DNA of 40,459 bases from Amycolatopsis sp. NBRC 101858 (GCF_030269325.1 NZ_BSTD01000004.1:1-40459); one strand, 5' to 3'. Numbered from the stretch's first letter, positions 1-7,327 are shown. Made by a program: numbers and translations. The notes: generated by a model from the sequence alone, not told the origin.

Positions 1-103
1 GCATCTGGGGGACCGACTTGGTCGTCGTGGCCAGGGTGCGGGCGGCGGCCCGTCCGAGGCTCAGCGGGGCCTGGTCGGAGTCCACCGGGTCGGTGACAGT
101 CAC
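1..103 (-). CDS. Family 2 encapsulin shell protein, N-terminal fragment (cut by window edge)
   Basis: Only the first 34 codons are inside the window. From a GTG at 103 the translation reads VTVTDPVDSDQAPLSLGRAA and continues ARTLATTTKSVPQM. The LGxAAARxLATTTKSxPQM pattern is the N-terminal arm I know from family 2 encapsulins. The cyclic-nucleotide-binding (2B) members of that family sit next to 2-methylisoborneol synthase in Streptomyces, where they were long annotated as Crp-like proteins. The gene follows the terpene synthase by 27 bp on the same strand, matching that operon order. A GGTGG about 8 nt upstream of the GTG supports this start, and an alternative in-frame GTG lies at 115. The expected product is a phage-derived shell that encloses the terpene synthase. 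The shell fold and the nucleotide-binding insert cannot be seen here, so the 2B assignment rests on motif plus context. Confidence 0.8.
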   Translation of the reverse strand, partial: MTVTDPVDSDQAPLSLGRAAARTLATTTKSVPQM

Positions 104-130
104 AGCGAGAACCACCCAATCATTCGTAGG

Positions 131-1246
131 TCAAGACTGGTAACGGGGATTGGTGGCGTGCCAGGTGAAGCCGCCGCCCATCCAGGAACGGACACCCACG
201 AGGAACCGTTGCAGCTCCGGCGACGGCACCGCCATCAGCTCCCGGTGGCCGTCCTCGAACTCGTGGACGATCTGGTTGTGCAGCTCGACGGTGGCCTCGA
301 CCGCCTCGTCGACCGAGCAGCCCCGGTCCGCGGCGATCTGCAGGACCATGTTGCAGACCGGCTTCTCGTCGGCGGCATCCTTGGTGACCGAGTGCAGGTC
401 GTTGACCAGCACCGACGCCGTCCCGGCCCGCATCATCGCCTCCCGCACGCGCGGGTCGTAGTAGTACGGCGCGGCCAGCTCGTAGCCGCCGACGGCGTCG
501 ATGAGGGTCATCGACGTGTAGAAGCTGTCGTGCTGGCGGGCCGCCAGGTACTCCCACGCGGGCGGGTAGCGGCCGGTGTGGCGCCACGCCGCGTAGGCGT
601 CCCAGCTGACGAACATCGCGAACGTCGAATAGCAGACCCGCTGCACGAGCACGGGGGAGCCGTGCCGGCCCAGGTGGTCGGTCGCCGAGTGCAGCCCGAC
701 GAGGATCGGGTCCGCCCGCAGCGCTTCGTCGAGGGGCGCCGAGAACTCCCCGGCCGGCGCGACCGGGTCCATGGCCGCCATGACGAGCGCCAGGCGTGGC
801 GGCAGTTCGGTCGGCGCCGCGCCCAGCGCGCTGTCGTCGGCGTAGAAGTCGTCCGCCGCCCACCAGACCGCGTTGAGCTGCGCGGCGACGAGCAGCCGGT
901 CCGGGTCGTCGCAGTCGGAGTGGGCGAGCATCACCAGCCTGCCGAACCCGGCGTGGGCGATCTGGTCGAGGCCCTCGCCGGTGAACCCGCAGTCCCCGGC
1001 CCACGTGACCAGCCGCCGGTCGACCTCACCCGCGAGAGCGTCGTCGACCCGGCCCACGACCGGGCAGTACAACGGCGTCGCGCTGCCGTCACCCCACGGC
1101 AGGTACGCGTAGGCCGGATCCTGCCCGGGCGCCGGCGCGAACTGGGTCGCGATCCGCGCCGCGGCCGTGCCGAGGCCGAACGGGCCCGCGAGCAGGCTCG
1201 CGGCGCCCCCGGTGGTCCACTGTGGACACGTGGTCCCGGTCGTCAT
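131..1246 (-). CDS. 2-methylisoborneol synthase (class I terpene cyclase)
   Basis: This enzyme cyclises 2-methylgeranyl diphosphate to the earthy odorant 2-methylisoborneol. The 371-residue product has an acidic metal motif DDFYADD (about residue 135) and the second metal triad NDLHSVTKD near residue 285, typical of bacterial monoterpene/MIB cyclases. I start at ATG 1246 because GGGAG lies 6 nt upstream. A longer GTG start at 1264 would overlap nothing but lacks a ribosome site. The N-terminal ~50 residues are Gly/Ala/Pro-rich and carry GPFGLGTAAARIAT before the catalytic domain. This tail is shorter than the one I recall for the Streptomyces enzyme (about 440 aa in all) and is the likely encapsulation signal. 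The gene sits 25 bp after the methyltransferase and 27 bp before the encapsulin, so all three are probably one transcript. Confidence 0.92.
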   Translation of the reverse strand: MTTGTTCPQWTTGGAASLLAGPFGLGTAAARIATQFAPAPGQDPAYAYLPWGDGSATPLYCPVVGRVDDALAGEVDRRLVTWAGDCGFTGEGLDQIAHAGFGRLVMLAHSDCDDPDRLLVAAQLNAVWWAADDFYADDSALGAAPTELPPRLALVMAAMDPVAPAGEFSAPLDEALRADPILVGLHSATDHLGRHGSPVLVQRVCYSTFAMFVSWDAYAAWRHTGRYPPAWEYLAARQHDSFYTSMTLIDAVGGYELAAPYYYDPRVREAMMRAGTASVLVNDLHSVTKDAADEKPVCNMVLQIAADRGCSVDEAVEATVELHNQIVHEFEDGHRELMAVPSPELQRFLVGVRSWMGGGFTWHATNPRYQS

Positions 1247-1271
1247 GGTGCTCTCCCTCGGCACGCCCGCC

Positions 1272-2123
1272 TCAGACGCGGTCGGCGGCGATGAGCAGGT
1301 AGTGGAAGCTGCCTTCGCGGTAGGCGGTCAGGAACGGCTTCTCCACCCCGGTGGCGACCGAGGACCGCTCCCGCAGCTCCCAGTACGGGATCGTCGCGGC
1401 CGTCAGGTCGACGACGTTGATCGGGACGAACCCGTTGTCCGACAACGCCTTGAAGTAGTCGCCGCGGGCGTGGATGTTGCAGATGTAGTGCTGGTCGATC
1501 TGGCTGACCGCGCGCGACCGGCCGCCGGTCACGTCGTTGTAGCACCCGGTGATGGTCACGTACCGGCCGCCGGGCTTGAGCTGCCGCGCGTGCTCGGCGA
1601 ACAGCTCGTGCAGGTCGACGTACATCGTGCTCTCGTTGTTCCAGATGCCTTGGAACGCACCGGATTCGAAGCCGGTGTCGAGCATGTTGCGCAAGTGGTA
1701 GCGCACCGAGCCGTCGATCCCGCGCTGCCGGACGTGCTCGTTGGCGAACCCGACCTGCTGCTCGGAGATGGAGATCCCGTCGACCTGGCAGCCGAAGCGC
1801 TGGTGGGCCATGACGCTGGTGCCGCCACGGCCGCAGCCGGCGTCGAGCAGCCGGTCGGCGGGCCCGATCGGGCCGAGGTGGTCGAGGAGGACGTCGGCCT
1901 GCGCGGTCTCCAGGCGGTGCATCTCGTCGATGATCGCCTGGTCGCGCCGGTCTTCGGGGGCATCGAGGACGGCCGGGTCGTAGTCGCCGAGGCCGTAGTG
2001 GTGGTGGTAGAGACCGTCGACGTCGCCCAGCCGGAGGTTCACCGGATCCTTCTCCGCGTTCCAGTAGTCGGCGACCGACTGCTGGTACGCGGTGCGGGTC
2101 ACGGGCTGGTCGAGAGCCGTCAT
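1272..2123 (-). CDS. Geranyl diphosphate 2-C-methyltransferase
   Basis: This SAM-dependent enzyme methylates geranyl diphosphate at C2 and so makes the substrate of the adjacent cyclase. The 283-residue product carries SAM motif I LLDAGCGRGGTSVM (about residue 94) and a C-terminal IPYWELRERS...FLTAYREG region characteristic of this methyltransferase group (related to sterol/cyclopropane methyltransferases). The start is ATG 2123, preceded by GAGGAG at a 7-nt spacing. An upstream in-frame ATG at 2183 has no ribosome site and would read through a leader hairpin. It is the first gene of the operon methyltransferase-cyclase-encapsulin. The combination of this family with the cyclase downstream makes the pathway call strong. 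Confidence 0.92.
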   Translation of the reverse strand: MTALDQPVTRTAYQQSVADYWNAEKDPVNLRLGDVDGLYHHHYGLGDYDPAVLDAPEDRRDQAIIDEMHRLETAQADVLLDHLGPIGPADRLLDAGCGRGGTSVMAHQRFGCQVDGISISEQQVGFANEHVRQRGIDGSVRYHLRNMLDTGFESGAFQGIWNNESTMYVDLHELFAEHARQLKPGGRYVTITGCYNDVTGGRSRAVSQIDQHYICNIHARGDYFKALSDNGFVPINVVDLTAATIPYWELRERSSVATGVEKPFLTAYREGSFHYLLIAADRV

Positions 2124-2143
2124 CGAGAAACTCCTCGTTCGTT

Positions 2144-2164
2144 TTTCCTTGGCGGGCAAGGAAA
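2144..2164. promoter_or_regulatory. Inverted repeat in the leader of the methylisoborneol operon
   Basis: TTTCCTTG, 5 nt (GCGGG), CAAGGAAA: perfect 8-bp arms located 21 nt before the methyltransferase ATG at 2123. It could be a repressor or activator site, or a hairpin in the 5' leader. No -10/-35 pair is convincing around it. Confidence 0.45.
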
Positions 2165-2372
2165 CGCACCGGGCGCCCGGCATCGTCCCCTCACCACCGA
2201 CGCTAGCGAGGAACGATTCGCGGGGACAAGGAGCTTCACTCGCGCTGGCCGGGCGTTGCCCGTCTGGCCCAGCGGCACCTCTGCACGGGGTGGTCCACGG
2301 TGGATTCGACGGCCTCTTTCGGGACCCTGTGCAACTCGTTGGGATGACGGGAAGCGACCGTCGGTGTTCTAG
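2165..2372. other. Intergenic region between methylisoborneol operon and IS element
   Basis: About 200 bp without a supported gene. It should contain the promoter of the methylisoborneol operon (minus strand), but I cannot point to a good -35/-10 pair. A short palindrome GGGCGCCCGG lies at about 2171-2180. The left end of the insertion sequence starts at 2373. Confidence 0.4.
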
Positions 2373-2386
2373 GGCCTGTATCGAAG
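2373..2386 (+). repeat. IS left terminal inverted repeat
   Basis: GGCCTGTATCGAAG, matched by its exact reverse complement at 3393-3406, preceded by CTAG. Confidence 0.85.
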
Positions 2387-2501
2387 TCGACCCCGGCAGG
2401 TCGTGCTGATTTGACGTTGTGGGGCGTGTCGGCGGTTGAAATGGGTGAAGTCTCCGGTAGGGGGTTCGTCGACCAAGAAGAACCTGAACATCGGAGACCG
2501 A

Positions 2502-3388
2502 GTGGAGACCCTAGTGGTGGCAGGGCGGTTTGACCTGACTGACGAGCAGTGGGCAGTGCTGGAGCCGCTGCCAGTGCTGTTACGGCCGGGTCGCTGTCGT
2601 TGTGGAGCAAGCGGCAGCTGATCGACGGGATCCGGTGGCGCGTGCGCACCGGCGCGCCGTGGCGGGACATGCCGGCAGGCTATGGGTGTCCTGGTCAGCC
2701 GTTTATGGGTTGTTCCGGCGCCGGCAACGTACTGATGTCTGGCAGGCGATCGTGACTGCTCTGCAGGCACTGGCTGAGGCGGCTGGACGGATCACGTGGG
2801 ACGTGAGCGTGGACTCCACGATCGCGCGGGCGCATCAACATGCGCGGGTGCGCGGAAAGGGGATCTGCAGGCCGAGCCGCCGGGCGGGACAACCGTCGAA
2901 CCTGAGGATCATGCGCTGGGACGCTCACGAGGCGGGTTGACCACGAGCCTGCATCTGGCGTGTGAGCAGGGGCAGAAGCTGTTGTCGATCGTACTGACCG
3001 CCGGGGCAGCGTGGCGATAGCCCGCAGTTCACTCCGGTCCTGGCCGGGATCAGGGTGCCTCGGCCGGATGGCGGCCGGCCGCGGACGCGTCCTGATCGGG
3101 TGCTGGCAGACAGGCCTACACCTCGAAGGCCAACCGGGCTCACCTGTGCGATCGTGGGATCAAGGCGACCATTCCGAGTAAGGCTGATCAGGACGCGCAC
3201 CGCAAGGCCAAGGGGGCCGAGGGCGGGCGGCCACCAGCGTTCGACCCGAGATCTACAAACAGCGTCACGCCGTGGAGTGCGGCATCAACCGGCTCAAACG
3301 CCACGGCGCTGTCGCCACTCGCTACGACAAGCTCGCCGTCTGCTACGAAGCCACCGTCCACATCGCCGCGATCAACGAATGGCTCTGA
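2502..3388 (+). pseudogene. IS5-family DDE transposase, multiply frameshifted
   Basis: Reading starts at a GTG (2502): VETLVVAGRFDLTDEQWAVL, the usual N-terminus of this transposase group. The match then jumps between frames: WSKRQLIDGIRWRVRTGAPWRD (near 2600-2670), WSAVYGLFRRRQRTDVWQAI with DVSVDSTIARAH (near 2690-2850, first catalytic Asp), RGGLTTSLHLACEQG (near 2920-2970), RPDGGRPRTRPDRVLAD (near 3060-3110), then KANRAHLCDRGIKATIPSKAD and YKQRHAVECGINRLKRH (near 3120-3300, with the catalytic Glu), ending AAINEWL and TGA at 3388. At least five frame changes are needed to rebuild one protein of about 290 residues, so this is an old, inactive copy. The whole frame lies within the terminal repeats. 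Confidence 0.88.
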
Positions 3389-3392
3389 CCGG

Positions 3393-3406
3393 CTTCGATA
3401 CAGGCC
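3393..3406 (-). repeat. IS right terminal inverted repeat
   Basis: CTTCGATACAGGCC, exact reverse complement of the left repeat. Its last base is also the last base of the ligD stop codon region (CTAG at 3406-3409). Confidence 0.85.
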
Positions 3407-5379
3407 TAGGGGAGGGGCGCGCGGTTCTCGCCGAGCCCGGCGAGCAGGTCACCGTAGTCGACGACGCGGTCCAGGACCTCGTCGGCGGTGAACGTCAGGT
3501 GGTTCACGTGCCGGCAGGCGCGGACCTCGTCCCACGTGACCGGCGTCGACACGGTCGGGTGGTCGCGGCCGCGCAGGGAGTAGGGCGCGACCGTCGTCTT
3601 CGCCGGGTTGTTCTGGCTCCAGTCGACGAACACCCGGCCGGCGCGTTGCGCCTTGGCCATCAGCGCGGTCACCGAGTCCGGCGTCTCTCGCGCGAGCTGC
3701 TGCGCGAGCCGCTTGGCGTAGGCCGACGGCGCCGTCGCGTCTTCGGTGCGGATGCCGCAGTACAGCTGCATTCCCTTGGATCCGGATGTCTTCGCGTACG
3801 GCGTCAGCCCGTCGGCGACCAGGATGTCGTGCAGGCGTTCGGCGACGCGCGCGCAGTCGACGACCGACGTCCCCGGCCCGGGATCGAGGTCGAACACCAG
3901 GCGGTCGGGCGGCTGCCGGGTCTCCGCGTCCACCGTCCACTGTGGAACATGGAGTTCGAGTGCGGCGATGTTGGCCGCCCAGACCAGGGCCGGGAGGTCG
4001 TCGAGGAGCGGGTAGTCGATGGTGTCGCCGCTACCGCGGGAACCGGTGCCGGCCAGCCGGACCGTGCGCAGCCACGACGGGGCGCCCCGGGGGACGTTCT
4101 TCCCGAACCACTTCTCGCCGTCGACCCCGTCGGGGTAGCGGATGAACGTCACCGGGCGGCCGGCGAGGTGCGGCAGCAGGACCGGCGCGATCCGCGAGTA
4201 GTAGTTGATCACTTCACCCTTGGTGAACCCGTCCGCCGGGTACAGCACCTTGTCCAAATTGGACAAGGTGAGCTGCCGGTTTCCGGCCTGCACGGTGATC
4301 TTCTGCCCGACGGGTTCGGGAGCCGGCGGCGCGACCGGATCCGGGGTGCCGGCGCGCGGGGCGAGGACGTCGTCGGGTTTTTTGTCCGCCCGCAGCCCGC
4401 GCCACGCGGTGTGGCGGACGCGCCCGGCCCGCGTGAACTGGCGGTAGACGATCTCGCCGACGAGCCGGGGTTCGACCCAGCGGGCACGGACGGTGTCCTC
4501 GCGTGGCGGCGTCGACGCGAACGGGTGGGCGCGGCGTTCGAGGGGCTGGAGCTGCGCCATCAGATCGGCACGCGCGGCCTGGCTGAAGCCGGTGCCGACG
4601 TCGCCGAGGTAGACGAGGTCGCCGGTGGCGGGGTCGTGCGCGCCGAGCAGGAGACCGCCGAGGGTGCCGGTGAAGCTGCGCTGCCCGGGGCGCCAGCCGC
4701 AGACGATGACCTCCTGGGTGCGGATCAGCGGGTGCTTGAGCCAGGAGTCCGGCCGCTGGCCCGGCGAATACGCGGAGCTGCGCAGCTTCGCGACGACACC
4801 TTCGTAGCCGGCGGACGCGGCATCGGCCAGGAAGTCCGCCGGCGTGCGGCGGTCGGCGGCGAGCTCGTCGAAGGTGACGGCGCGGACCACCGAGACGCGG
4901 TAGGGATCGGGCATCGGCAGGCCGGCCAGCAGGCGGCGGCGTTCGTCGTACGGCTCCTTGAGGAGGGAGCGCTCGCCCAGCTGCAGGAGGTCGAAGGCGA
5001 GGAAGCGGACCGGGACGTCGTCGAACTTCGCGCTCTTCGGGGCACTCTGGTGCCGGACCCAGCGGCCACGGCGTTCCTGCATGAGCTCGAAGTCGATCCG
5101 GCCGTCGTCGCCGTAGACGACGACTTCGCCGTCGAGGTGGGCGGCCTGCCCGCCGAGGTCGAGGACGCCGGCCAGGTCGGCGAACTCGGCGGTGAAGTCG
5201 ATGTTGTTGCGGCTGGTGAGCACGGTGGTGCCGTCCGGGGCGATCCGCATGGCGGCGCGGTAGCCGTCCAGCTTGTACTCGTACGCCCACTCGGCGCCGC
5301 TGCGCAGCCGGCCGCCGTCGGCCTTGGCGAGCATCGGCTCGACCCACGCGGGGACGCGGGAAGCGTCGTGAGCAGCCAT
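3406..5379 (-). CDS. ligD: LigD-type ATP-dependent DNA ligase with C-terminal polymerase domain (NHEJ)
   Basis: A 657-residue two-domain repair enzyme. Residues ~10-310 are an ATP-dependent ligase: motif I YEYKLDGYRA with the adenylated Lys about residue 36, motif IV YEGVVAKL, and SWLKHPLIRTQEVIVCGW (motif V and OB-fold start). After a Pro-rich linker, residues ~345-650 are an archaeo-eukaryotic-primase-type polymerase domain: LSNLDKVLYPADG, YYSRIAPVLLPHL, FIRYPDGV, FDLDPGPGTS (metal Asp pair), TSGSKGMQLY and DWSQNNPAKTTVAPYS. There is no phosphoesterase (PE) domain, and the order LIG-POL is reversed from mycobacterial POL-PE-LIG. The expected role is end filling and sealing with Ku, but no Ku gene is visible here. 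The start ATG 5379 has GGAGG 5 nt upstream. The TAG stop lies exactly at the IS boundary, so the protein appears intact. Confidence 0.93.
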   Translation of the reverse strand: MAAHDASRVPAWVEPMLAKADGGRLRSGAEWAYEYKLDGYRAAMRIAPDGTTVLTSRNNIDFTAEFADLAGVLDLGGQAAHLDGEVVVYGDDGRIDFELMQERRGRWVRHQSAPKSAKFDDVPVRFLAFDLLQLGERSLLKEPYDERRRLLAGLPMPDPYRVSVVRAVTFDELAADRRTPADFLADAASAGYEGVVAKLRSSAYSPGQRPDSWLKHPLIRTQEVIVCGWRPGQRSFTGTLGGLLLGAHDPATGDLVYLGDVGTGFSQAARADLMAQLQPLERRAHPFASTPPREDTVRARWVEPRLVGEIVYRQFTRAGRVRHTAWRGLRADKKPDDVLAPRAGTPDPVAPPAPEPVGQKITVQAGNRQLTLSNLDKVLYPADGFTKGEVINYYSRIAPVLLPHLAGRPVTFIRYPDGVDGEKWFGKNVPRGAPSWLRTVRLAGTGSRGSGDTIDYPLLDDLPALVWAANIAALELHVPQWTVDAETRQPPDRLVFDLDPGPGTSVVDCARVAERLHDILVADGLTPYAKTSGSKGMQLYCGIRTEDATAPSAYAKRLAQQLARETPDSVTALMAKAQRAGRVFVDWSQNNPAKTTVAPYSLRGRDHPTVSTPVTWDEVRACRHVNHLTFTADEVLDRVVDYGDLLAGLGENRAPLP

Positions 5380-5473
5380 GCCGGACCTCCGTCTGTGCTG
5401 TTCAGACGGTAACCCGATCGGCCTAGTTCTGCTCGGTTTCCGCAGGTGAAAGCTGGTGGTGCCCCAGTCGGGC

Positions 5474-6031
5474 TCAGGCGGGGAAGAAGTCGTCCACCGC
5501 GCGCTGGAGGGTGGCCCGCACCGTCTCCGCGTCGTCCAGCTCTCCGCCGTGCAGGGCGCCGTCGCGGAGGAGGACCAGGACCCTGGCCGCGTGGTTCGGT
5601 TCCGGGTGGCCGAGTGCCGCCGCCTCGCTGCGGAGGACCTCGAAGAACCACTGCCGGTGGTCGTCGATCACGCGGCGGACCTGGGACTCCGCGTCGGGGT
5701 ACTCCGCCGCCGCGTTGAGGAACTGGCAGCCGCGGAAGTCTTCGCCGCACGTCGCGTCGCCCACCACCGCCAGTGCCGACGCCAGCGCTTCGCGGGGCGG
5801 CTTGCCCTCGCGAGCCGCGTCGACCGCCACCCGGATCCGCCGGCTCGTCTCCGCGAGGTACGCCGCCACCAGGTCGTCCTTCGTGGGGTAGTGCCGGTAG
5901 AACGTCGCCCGCGTCACGGACGCCTCGCTGACCAGGCGTTCCACCCCGACCGCGTGGATGCCCTCCGCGTAGAAGAGCCGGGACGCGGTCGCCAGCAACC
6001 GGTCCTTCGGGTGCACCTCGGCGGACTTCAT
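5474..6031 (-). CDS. TetR-family transcriptional regulator
   Basis: A 185-residue protein with an N-terminal TetR helix-turn-helix (residues ~9-55: LLATASRLFYAEGIHAVGVE, ...ASVTRATFYRHYPTKDDLV) and a variable C-terminal ligand domain of the kind often called TetR_C with FRGCQFLNAAAEYP. I place the start at ATG 6031 (MKSAEVHPKD). A longer frame reaching 6100 would run through the operator. It is divergent from the alpha/beta hydrolase at 6154, and the 122-bp gap holds two copies of an 18-bp palindrome. Self-repression plus repression of the hydrolase is therefore the likely arrangement, with an unknown small-molecule inducer. Confidence 0.88.
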   Translation of the reverse strand: MKSAEVHPKDRLLATASRLFYAEGIHAVGVERLVSEASVTRATFYRHYPTKDDLVAAYLAETSRRIRVAVDAAREGKPPREALASALAVVGDATCGEDFRGCQFLNAAAEYPDAESQVRRVIDDHRQWFFEVLRSEAAALGHPEPNHAARVLVLLRDGALHGGELDDAETVRATLQRAVDDFFPA

Positions 6032-6044
6032 CCCGCGAGCATAG

Positions 6045-6062
6045 AGAAAGACTGGTCGTTCT
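6045..6062. promoter_or_regulatory. Putative TetR operator, copy 1
   Basis: AGAAAGACTGGTCGTTCT, an 18-bp near-perfect palindrome (AGAAmGAC / GTCkTTCT), 13 bp upstream of the TetR start. The same site recurs at 6120. Confidence 0.75.
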
Positions 6063-6119
6063 GCAAGATCGGCTACGTCACATTGCCAGGGCGTCTCCAA
6101 GTGGCCAGAGTATGGAGAC

Positions 6120-6137
6120 AGAAAGACCAGTCGTTCT
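6120..6137. promoter_or_regulatory. Putative TetR operator, copy 2
   Basis: AGAAAGACCAGTCGTTCT, identical to copy 1 except for the central two bases (TG to CA). It lies 16 bp upstream of the hydrolase ATG at 6154, next to its ribosome-binding site, so binding would block transcription. Confidence 0.75.
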
Positions 6138-6153
6138 CTCTGAGGAGCCCGTC

Positions 6154-6858
6154 ATGAGCAAGCCCACCATCGTCCTGGTCCACGGCGCTTTCGCCGACTC
6201 GTCGAGCTGGACCGGCGTCGTCGCGAAGCTGCGGGAGCAGGGCTTCCCGGTCGTCGCGGTGGCGAACCCGCTGCGCGGCGTCGAGTCCGATGCGGCCTAC
6301 GTCGCCGACGTGGTCAAGAGCGTCGAAGGCCCGGTCGTCCTCGCCGGCCACTCCTACGGGGGCGCGCTGATCACCCGCGCGGCGACCGACACGCCGAACG
6401 TCCGCGCGCTGGTCTACATCGCGGCGTTCCAGCCCGATGCGGGCGAGAGCGTTTTCGAGCTGTCCGGCCGCTACCCGGGCGCCAAGCTCGGCCCGGAGAC
6501 GACGAACGTGCTCGTCCACGACGAGGTGCCCGAGCTGTCGATCAAGCCGGCGGACTTCGCCGAGGTCTTCGCGGCCGACGTCCCGGCGGAGACGGCCGCG
6601 ATCCTGGCGGTGACCCAGCGGCCGGTCGCGCAGCAGGCGCTGGCGGCCCCGTTCGAGGGCACGCCGGCGTGGGCGAAGCTCCCGTCGTGGACGCTGATCG
6701 CCAACCAGGACAACGCGATCCCGGCGGCGGCCCAGGAGTTCATGGCCGAGCGCGCGTCCTCGACGGTCCGCCGGATCGACGCTTCGCACGCGGTGGCGGT
6801 CTCCCAGCCGGCGACGGTGGCCGAGGTGATCGCGGCGGCGGCCGACGCCACGGAGTGA
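6154..6858 (+). CDS. Alpha/beta hydrolase
   Basis: A 234-residue single-domain alpha/beta hydrolase of the kind often annotated as esterase or salicylate-esterase-like. Visible are the oxyanion strand IVLVHGAFADSSSW (residues ~5-18), the nucleophile elbow GHSYGG (Ser about residue 68), and a C-terminal catalytic His in IDASHAVAVSQP (about residue 213). There is no signal peptide, so it is cytoplasmic. The start ATG 6154 is preceded by GAGGAG. It is controlled with the divergent TetR gene through the paired palindromes. The substrate is unknown. A 15-bp-stem terminator follows directly. Confidence 0.88.
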   Translation: MSKPTIVLVHGAFADSSSWTGVVAKLREQGFPVVAVANPLRGVESDAAYVADVVKSVEGPVVLAGHSYGGALITRAATDTPNVRALVYIAAFQPDAGESVFELSGRYPGAKLGPETTNVLVHDEVPELSIKPADFAEVFAADVPAETAAILAVTQRPVAQQALAAPFEGTPAWAKLPSWTLIANQDNAIPAAAQEFMAERASSTVRRIDASHAVAVSQPATVAEVIAAAADATE

Positions 6859-6864
6859 GCCTGG

Positions 6865-6898
6865 CGGTGCGGACCGGGACCCGTCCCGGTCCGCACCG
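6865..6898. terminator. Strong hairpin between convergent genes
   Basis: A perfect 15-bp stem (CGGTGCGGACCGGGA / TCCCGGTCCGCACCG) with a CCCG loop, 6 nt after the hydrolase stop and 9 nt from the stop of the convergent gene at 6908. It can serve both strands. There is no T-tract, as usual in actinomycetes. Confidence 0.8.
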
Positions 6899-6907
6899 CG
6901 AAGCGGG

Positions 6908-7318
6908 TCAAGCCGCTTCGATGCCGCGTGACGTCAGTTCGGCCCTCAGCTCCGGGCCCAGGAACTCCGAGTTCACCACCCGGCGCAGGCCGGGAACCAG
7001 AGCCAAGTCCGCCAGCGACGTGATGTCGAACAGGTCGTCCTCGCCGTCCCAGACCGGGGCGCACTCCTGGTACACCTGCAAGCCGCCGTCGAGGAGCAGC
7101 TCGTCGACCGTTGCCAGCAGCTCGGGGCTGATCTCCAGCGCTTCGAAGTACGCGCGGGCCTCGGGCTGCACCTGGTACGCCAGCCCGCGGTCGTAGGCGT
7201 ACTGCCACGCGTCGCCACCGGGAACCACGTCCGCGAAACGGAACGCCGGCGTCAGCACCTCGTCCTGGTACATCAGCTTTTCGACGACGACCAGCTTGAA
7301 GTTGAAGTCTCGGAACAC
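6908..7318 (-). CDS. Conserved hypothetical protein (MFRDFNFKLVVVEKLMY family)
   Basis: A 136-residue soluble protein beginning MFRDFNFKLVVVEKLMYQDE from a GTG at 7318. I recognise the N-terminal pattern only as a small uncharacterised domain found in diverse bacteria, and I cannot assign a function. The protein is acidic, has no signal peptide or membrane segment, and contains a WDGEDDLFDITSLADLALVP stretch that resembles an interaction domain. It is monocistronic or the tail of the operon ending at 7328: its GTG start lies 9 bp beyond that stop on the same strand, so cotranscription is likely. Confidence 0.7.
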   Translation of the reverse strand: MFRDFNFKLVVVEKLMYQDEVLTPAFRFADVVPGGDAWQYAYDRGLAYQVQPEARAYFEALEISPELLATVDELLLDGGLQVYQECAPVWDGEDDLFDITSLADLALVPGLRRVVNSEFLGPELRAELTSRGIEAA

Positions 7319-7327
7319 ACCCGCAAC

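Larger units (their letters stand above)
2373..3406 (+). mobile_element. Degenerate IS5-family insertion sequence
   Basis: A roughly 1.03-kb element bounded by 14-bp perfect inverted repeats GGCCTGTATCGAAG (2373-2386, and its complement at 3393-3406). CTAG lies at both outer boundaries (2369-2372 and 3406-3409), which fits the YTAR-type 4-bp target of IS5-group elements. The single transposase reading frame inside is broken by several frameshifts, so the element is presumably immobile unless helped in trans. The left side has one extra G between CTAG and the repeat compared with the right side. Confidence 0.85.

Noticed and set aside
1215..1227. Palindrome GTCCACTGTGGAC (also a similar site near 3939) as a DnaA-box or replication signal
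   Set aside because: Both lie inside coding sequence, are isolated, and do not match a cluster of TTGTCCACA boxes.
1167..2372. Long plus-strand open frame opposite the methylisoborneol genes (401 codons)
   Set aside because: It is antisense to two clearly recognised enzymes and rich in Arg/Val/Asp repeats typical of GC-rich shadow frames. It has no family resemblance.
3055..5412. 785-codon plus-strand frame over ligD
   Set aside because: It is complementary to the LigD coding sequence and its composition is that of a shadow frame. Only its first residues coincide with the transposase remnant.
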